Shown one piece after another: positions 19,441 through 23,540 of a stretch of DNA of 23,540 bases. Source of the stretch: DATLYH01 sp035575035 (GTDB lineage: Bacteria > Planctomycetota > Planctomycetia > Gemmatales > Gemmataceae); contig DATLYH010000009.1 of assembly GCA_035575035.1 (NCBI GenBank), forward strand, positions 1 through 23,540, written 5' to 3'. The notes under the pieces were generated by a model. The model worked only from the letters and a program-made list of their open reading frames with translations, was not told the DNA's origin and searched no databases. Position 1 is the stretch's first letter. The number at the start of each line of letters is the position of its first letter. Made by a program: the position numbers and the translations under genes.

Positions 19441-20658
19441 TCAAGTCCGGTTCACAAACCGCAACAGGGTGCGGGCGGCGGCCTCGGCGAAGGCGGGGTC
19501 GTTGATGTGCAGGTCCAGCTCGATCAACTCGACCTGCGGGGCCATCCACTGGCGCAAGCTGGCGAACAGCGCCTGATCGGCCTCCGGCCACCAGAACGGC
19601 TGTCCCTCCCGGTCGATGGCCGACACGCCGCGCAAGGGGACGAGCACGGCGGTTGGCCCGCGAGCGGCGCTGGCTTTCTGGGCGATCTCCTTACCGAGTT
19701 GGTCGTTCTCGTCGGGAGTGGTGCGCATCAGGGTGACGGTCGGGTTGTGCTGGTAGAAGCGCCGGCCGCGGAACTTCTCGGGCACCGTCTCGGGCGGGCC
19801 GAAGTTGACCATGTCCAGCGCCCCGAGCGAGATCACCTGCGGCACACCGCGCAGCCCAGCCGCCGTCAGCCGATCGGGCCCCGCCGTCAAGATGCCGCCG
19901 ACCAGCTCGTCGGCCAGCTCCGTGGTCGTCAGATCGAGCACGCCGGCGATCAGTCCGTCGGTGATGAACGACTCCATGGCCCTGCCGCCGGTGCCGGTGG
20001 CGTGGAAGACGAGCACCTCGAAGCCGGCCTGCTCCATGATTGCCCGCGCTGCCTCGACGCAAGGAGTGGTCACGCCGAACATGGTTGCCGTGGCGAGCGG
20101 CTTGTCCGATTGCGGATTGCGGATTGCGGATTGCGGATTGCGGACCATGCCGATCATGGCCCCGGCTGCGTTGCTCAGGACGGTGCGGCTGATGCGGTTG
20201 AGGCCGCTGATGTCCACGACGGGGTACATCATCAGGATGTCGCGGACGCCGACATACGGCTTGACCTGACCGCTGGCCAGGGTGCTGACCATCAACTTGG
20301 GCACGCCGAACGGCAAGGCCCGCATGGCCGCTGTGGCGATGGTGGTCCCGGCCGACCCGCCCAGGCCAAGCACGCCATCCACCTGCCCCTGGGCCAGCAG
20401 GTCGAGCACGATACGGGTGACGCCGCGGGCGGCCGCCTCGATGGCCCGACCACGGTCGCCGGCTTTCTGCACCTCGGCCAGACTGGTGCCGGCCGCCTCG
20501 TAGACCTGCTCGCGCGGGATGTCCGGCGGGAACACCGGCGGCTTGAGCACGCCGGCGTCAATGACCAGCGTCGCCACCCCTGCCTGGTGAAGCCGATCGC
20601 GGACGAACTGGAACTCGGTTCCCTTGGTGTCGAGCGTGCCGATCAGGATGACGGGCAT
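19441..20658 (-). CDS. UPF0261/Tm-1-like ATP-binding protein
   Basis: The gene encodes 405 residues. The N-terminal domain starts PVILIGTLDTKGTEFQFVRD and includes VDGVLGLGGSAGTTIATAAM (93-112), the glycine-rich loop typical of the family. The C-terminal domain has MFGVTTPCVEAARAIME, FHATGTGGRAME and SLGALDMVNFGPP. The best-known relative is the tomato Tm-1 N-terminal domain, an ATP-binding inhibitor of tobamovirus replication. Bacterial members have no settled function and often sit beside a TIM-barrel enzyme, which is absent here. Residues 173-184 (RNPQSAIRNPQS) come from a tandem heptanucleotide and look like an insertion in the interdomain linker. The start ATG 20658 has GAGGAAAG upstream. 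The protein is cytosolic. Confidence 0.9.
   Translation of the reverse strand: MPVILIGTLDTKGTEFQFVRDRLHQAGVATLVIDAGVLKPPVFPPDIPREQVYEAAGTSLAEVQKAGDRGRAIEAAARGVTRIVLDLLAQGQVDGVLGLGGSAGTTIATAAMRALPFGVPKLMVSTLASGQVKPYVGVRDILMMYPVVDISGLNRISRTVLSNAAGAMIGMVRNPQSAIRNPQSDKPLATATMFGVTTPCVEAARAIMEQAGFEVLVFHATGTGGRAMESFITDGLIAGVLDLTTTELADELVGGILTAGPDRLTAAGLRGVPQVISLGALDMVNFGPPETVPEKFRGRRFYQHNPTVTLMRTTPDENDQLGKEIAQKASAARGPTAVLVPLRGVSAIDREGQPFWWPEADQALFASLRQWMAPQVELIELDLHINDPAFAEAAARTLLRFVNRT
20108..20142. repeat. Five tandem GATTGCG heptamers within the UPF0261 gene
   Basis: GATTGCG is repeated five times without interruption. Three units equal seven codons, so the reading frame survives and gives the RNPQSAI heptapeptide period. 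It sits between GAMIGMV and DKPLATATMFG, a linker in the family, so it is probably tolerated. Unit number may vary between strains and shift the frame. Confidence 0.9.
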
Positions 20659-20691
20659 GGGAACGGTCTTTCCTCAGAATGTCCGGAAAAA

Positions 20692-20824
20692 ATGAGCGGT
20701 TGGACACAAGAGCAACAGCTGGGTGCCTCGGCGACCGCCGCTCTGCCGCTGCCGCTTCCCTGGTCGCAAACCCTTGGACTACCGCAAGGTCCTGACCGGC
20801 ATCGCCTGGGACGACTCGACGCGG
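20692..20824 (+). pseudogene. Remnant of an IS5-type transposase N-terminus
   Basis: At 20759-20803 one frame reads PGRKPLDYRKVLTGI, matching by eye the conserved start of IS5-group (DUF4096-like) transposases, followed by AWDD and an early stop at 20834. Upstream from ATG 20692 a different frame gives GWTQEQQL and ALPLPLP, which resemble the preceding part of such proteins. A frameshift near 20755 would join them. No catalytic part or terminal repeats are visible. The piece fills the gap between the UPF0261 and secreted-protein genes. Confidence 0.4.
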
Positions 20825-21805
20825 CTATTTCTCTAACCGGAACTTGCCGCTTTCCACCACGATGGCGCGGGCCCCTTTGTACTGATCGTAGACTTTCTCC
20901 ATCTCCTTAATGTCATCAAAATAGCCGACGACGTAGGCGGCGCCGAAGGTTTCGCCGGCCTTGACGCGCTTGCGGTGCAATTCCTGAATCATGCAAACAT
21001 AGCCGCGCTGGTGGCACCACGCCTCGCAGACCGCCTCTGGGTCGAGCGTCATGCCGGCCAGCCACGGCCCCGGCTTGCCGTTCACCTTCACCTGGTAGGC
21101 ACGGATCATCCGTTCGGGGATCTTCCCCGGCATCCGCTGGTAGAAATAGCGCTCGTCGGGGCCGAAGTTCTCGACGAAGGCAGCGGCGGGGATCAGTTGA
21201 TTGTGGTAGCTCAGGTACACCTGGGTGAAGGTGTCGCCCTGCTGGTGGCGGATATGGCCGGGCAGGTCAATGCGGTAAAAGAGATCGTCCACATCATTGA
21301 CACTAGTGATGCGCTCGGCCGACAGGATGTAACGGACCCCTGGCTGAAAGACCAGGGTCTGCTCCCAGAGCGAGCCGGGCTTCAGGCCCGGGGCCGCCTC
21401 GGTGAAACGGAAGCGCAGCCGGACGGCGACGAAGTCCTTGCCCTCGGTGATCTCCGGGTGCAGCTCCTTCGCCCGAGTGCAGATCTGGGGCCCCTCGACG
21501 TAGTGCTTCGGCAGGTTGCCGTGGATCTTGGGATCGCGCAGGTAGCCGTCGTCCCGCCAGCCGGGGGCCAGCAGGAAGTCCATGATGTGCAGACCGAAGC
21601 CTGCGTCGCGCGCCTGCGTCTTTTTGTCCAGGAAGCTGCCCCGCTCAATGCCGCTGACGTAACCCTTCTTCCGCACCCGGGCCTGCAATGCGTCGGTGTC
21701 GATCTGGACATATTCGTCGGTCTGCTTGACCTGCACGGCTGCTTTCTCGCCAGCGGCGGGAAGGGCGAATGTCAGGACCAGCGCCAAGGAAAGGGTAGTA
21801 TGCAT
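20825..21805 (-). CDS. Secreted protein of unknown function
   Basis: The gene encodes 326 residues. MHTTLSLALVLTFALPAAG is a signal peptide with likely cleavage after Ala-Ala-Gly. The mature part is mostly strand-like with aromatic and charged residues: DEYVQIDTDALQARVRKKGY, FLLAPGWRDDGYLRD, and FRFTEAAPGLKPGSLWEQTL. Helical KEMEKVYDQYKGARA closes it. The opening resembles beta-sandwich carbohydrate-binding or mutarotase-like folds, but no catalytic signature stands out, so no function is given. It is likely periplasmic. It lies 59 bases after the lpd gene on the same strand, although a metabolic link is not obvious. Confidence 0.75.
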   Translation of the reverse strand: MHTTLSLALVLTFALPAAGEKAAVQVKQTDEYVQIDTDALQARVRKKGYVSGIERGSFLDKKTQARDAGFGLHIMDFLLAPGWRDDGYLRDPKIHGNLPKHYVEGPQICTRAKELHPEITEGKDFVAVRLRFRFTEAAPGLKPGSLWEQTLVFQPGVRYILSAERITSVNDVDDLFYRIDLPGHIRHQQGDTFTQVYLSYHNQLIPAAAFVENFGPDERYFYQRMPGKIPERMIRAYQVKVNGKPGPWLAGMTLDPEAVCEAWCHQRGYVCMIQELHRKRVKAGETFGAAYVVGYFDDIKEMEKVYDQYKGARAIVVESGKFRLEK

Positions 21806-21864
21806 GTAGCTATCCTCCGTGCGCCCTCTTCGGTTCAGTGCGTCTCTCTGTCTCCTTGCGCGGC

Positions 21865-23292
21865 TTACGTTGCCACCTTCTCTTCCTTCCGCGGCCGATA
21901 CAGATGGGTGCTCATGCCGTGCACTGTCTCGGCCCCCTCGGCGAGGGTCTCGGTCAGCGTCGGGTGGGGGTGGATCGACAGCGCCAGGTCGCGGGCCGAG
22001 GCCGCCATCTCCACCGCCAGTACCCCCTCGCCGATTAACTCGCCCGCATCAGCGCCCACGATGCCGACGCCCAGCACCACGTCGGTTGCCGGGTCCACCA
22101 GGAGCTTGGTCAGTCCCTCGGTACGTCCCAGCGTCATTGCCCGGCCGGAGGCGGCCCAGGGGAAGCGGGCCACCTTCACCTCGCGCTTCTGCCGCTGGGC
22201 CTCGGTCTCGGTCAGACCGCACCAGGCGATCTCCGGGTCGGTGAAAACCACCGCCGGCACGCACCGCGGCTCGTAGGCCACCTTCTCCCCGGCGATCGCC
22301 TCGACCGCCACCTTCCCCTCATGGGTCGCCTTGTGGGCCAGCATCGGCTCGCCGGCCACGTCGCCGATGGCGTAGATGTGCTCGTCGGTCGTCCGCCGTT
22401 GCTCATCGACCTTGACAAAGCCTTTCTCGTCCACCTGGACGCGCGTCTTCTCCAGACCGAGCCCCTGGCTGGCCGGCCGCCGCCCCACCGCGACCAGCAC
22501 GCGGTCAAAGATCGGCTCGCGCTCGGCCACCTCGGGGCCTTCCAGGATTGCCTTGATGCCCTTGCCGGTGTCCTCCAGTCGGAGAACGCGGGTGCTGAGG
22601 TAAATCTTGTCGAAAAGCTTGGCGAGCCGGCCGTGGAGCGGCTTGACCAGGTCGCGATCAACGCCGGGCAGCAGGCCGTCCATCATTTCCACGACGGTCA
22701 CCTTGCTGCCGAGCGCCGCGTAGACGTAGCCCAGCTCCAGCCCGATGTAACCGCCGCCCACTACCAGCAGCGAGCGCGGCACGTCCTCCAGCTTCAGGGC
22801 ACCGGTCGAGTCCATGACACGCGGGCTGTCGAGGCGCAGGGCCGCCGGCCAGGAGGGGGTGGAGCCGGTAGCCAGGATGCAGTGCCGGAAGCGCCGCCGC
22901 GAGCCGTTGTTCAGCTCTAGCGTCTGCGAATCGACGAACTTGGCCCGGGCGCGGAGGTACTCGACCTTGCGCCGCCGGGCCAACTCGGCCAGGTTCTTCG
23001 ACAACGTATCAACGACCTTCATCCAGTAGCTGCGGACCCCGGCGATGTCGATCTTCGGCGGCGGGAAGTGCACGCCCATCACTTCGCCTTCGCGGGCATC
23101 GGTGATCAGCTTGGCGGTGTGCAGCAGCGCCTTGGACGGGATGCAGCCGACATGCAGGCAGGTGCCGCCGGGCCGTTCGCTCCCGTCGATGAGGGTAACC
23201 TTCATCCCCTTGTCGGCGGCCAAGAACGCCGCGGCATAGCCGCCCGGGCCGGCACCGACAACGACCAGTTCGCTCTCGGCAATCTCAGACAT
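21865..23292 (-). CDS. lpdA: Dihydrolipoyl dehydrogenase (E3)
   Basis: This flavoenzyme reoxidises dihydrolipoamide of 2-oxoacid dehydrogenase complexes with NAD+. From ATG 23292 (AAGGAG 7 bases upstream) it has 475 residues, the normal size. Motifs are the FAD-binding VVVGAGPGGYAA (10-21), redox disulfide GGTCLHVGCIPSK (Cys 45, Cys 50), ATGS (141-144), NAD-binding VVGGGYIGLELG (177-188), the second FAD motif AIGDVAG (308-314), and the dimer-interface HPHPTLTE with His 443 and Glu 448. Upstream on the same strand is an E2 gene, so this is the E3 of a pyruvate or related dehydrogenase operon. The complex's substrate cannot be fixed from this window. Confidence 0.95.
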   Translation of the reverse strand: MSEIAESELVVVGAGPGGYAAAFLAADKGMKVTLIDGSERPGGTCLHVGCIPSKALLHTAKLITDAREGEVMGVHFPPPKIDIAGVRSYWMKVVDTLSKNLAELARRRKVEYLRARAKFVDSQTLELNNGSRRRFRHCILATGSTPSWPAALRLDSPRVMDSTGALKLEDVPRSLLVVGGGYIGLELGYVYAALGSKVTVVEMMDGLLPGVDRDLVKPLHGRLAKLFDKIYLSTRVLRLEDTGKGIKAILEGPEVAEREPIFDRVLVAVGRRPASQGLGLEKTRVQVDEKGFVKVDEQRRTTDEHIYAIGDVAGEPMLAHKATHEGKVAVEAIAGEKVAYEPRCVPAVVFTDPEIAWCGLTETEAQRQKREVKVARFPWAASGRAMTLGRTEGLTKLLVDPATDVVLGVGIVGADAGELIGEGVLAVEMAASARDLALSIHPHPTLTETLAEGAETVHGMSTHLYRPRKEEKVAT

Positions 23293-23329
23293 CGGCAGGC
23301 TCCTTGGTTTAGCCGCTCGCCCCCTCACC

Positions 23330-23356
23330 CCCTCTCCCCCTCGGCGGGGAAGAGGG
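23330..23356. repeat. Pyrimidine/purine hairpin between E2 and E3 genes
   Basis: CCCTCT-CCCC (23330-23339) pairs with GGGG-A-AGAGGG (23346-23356), leaving one bulged A. It sits in the 82-base gap between the E2 stop and the lpdA start, 38 bases upstream of that start. It resembles the widely dispersed CCCTCACCCCCTCTCCCC-type intergenic repeats. It could tune expression of the downstream gene. Confidence 0.4.
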
Positions 23357-23374
23357 ACGGTGAAGCGATGCGGC

Positions 23375-23540
23375 TCAGGCGTGGAGTAGCATCACCAGAG
23401 GGTTCTCCAGCATCTCCGCAATCCGACGCGTGAACCGGGCCGCATCGGCACCGTCGATCACCCGATGGTCATAGGATAGCGACAACGGCAACAGCAAGCG
23501 AGGCACCACCTGGCCATTGTGCACCACCGGGGTCCATCGG
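23375..23540 (-). CDS. 2-oxoacid dehydrogenase E2 (dihydrolipoyl acyltransferase), C-terminal end only
   Basis: The gene runs off the window; the last 54 codons and the TGA stop (23377-23375) are present. The reading frame gives TPVVHNGQVVPRLLLPLSLS followed by YDHRVIDGADAARFTRRIAE. The DHRxxDG motif holds the catalytic His and Asp of the E2 acyltransferase domain, which passes the acyl group from lipoyl to CoA. The lipoyl and E1-binding domains lie outside the window, so the acyl specificity (acetyl, succinyl or branched) is unknown. E3 follows after 82 bases. Confidence 0.9.
   Translation of the reverse strand, partial: RWTPVVHNGQVVPRLLLPLSLSYDHRVIDGADAARFTRRIAEMLENPLVMLLHA

Noticed and set aside
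19507..20910. 467-codon open frame on the + strand opposite the UPF0261 gene
   Set aside because: Composition is H/Q/G/R-rich without motifs; the - strand product is a recognisable family.
20975..22276. 433-codon open frame on the + strand across the secreted-protein and lpdA genes
   Set aside because: It crosses two real - strand genes and the gap between them; no motif.

Overview
The window is GC-rich, densely coded bacterial DNA. It most likely comes from a planctomycete, perhaps of the Gemmata group. This is inferred from base composition, from short proline-rich lipoproteins, from clustered GCCGCTTGCGGCTTAGC-type palindromes and TCAGGGG-type inverted elements, and from a PrkA/DUF444/SpoVR operon in an aerobic, glyoxylate-cycle background. 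No rRNA, tRNA or CRISPR array was seen.

Region 1 (1-5293, + strand) holds two large, related membrane-associated P-loop GTPase-like proteins. A 78-residue helical protein lies between them, and a CHAD-domain protein follows 23 bases after the second. The first GTPase has weakened nucleotide-specificity motifs and the second has the canonical ones, so they look like a specialised pair. A cluster of hairpins and REP-like palindromes separates the two halves. A related inverted element is carried in frame inside the second GTPase.

Region 2 (5294-9198) has a small lipoprotein gene (-), a malate synthase (+) with all recognisable catalytic motifs, and a GT39/ArnT-like membrane glycosyltransferase (-).

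Region 3 (9313-18257, - strand) is the main attraction. It is an operon of prkA (AAA+/serine kinase), a DUF444 von Willebrand protein (YeaH/YhbH), spoVR and a 160-residue protein of unknown function. Three inteins, each with LAGLIDADG homing-endonuclease motifs, interrupt two of these genes: two sit in PrkA, 58 extein residues apart, and one sits in SpoVR. All six junctions can be placed to the base, and the spliced proteins (about 680 and 518 residues) match ordinary family lengths. The cell therefore has to complete three splicing events to make this stress-linked kinase module. The untranslated 5' side of prkA carries a GC hairpin immediately before the ribosome binding site.

Region 4 (18258-19440) is a roughly 700-base gap with a long inverted repeat, then a small anchored protein (+) with a plausible terminator.

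Region 5 (19441-23540, - strand) reads in transcription order: the 3' end of a 2-oxoacid dehydrogenase E2 gene, dihydrolipoyl dehydrogenase (E3), a secreted protein of unknown function, a frameshifted transposase remnant, and a UPF0261/Tm-1-like protein that carries an in-frame heptanucleotide repeat.
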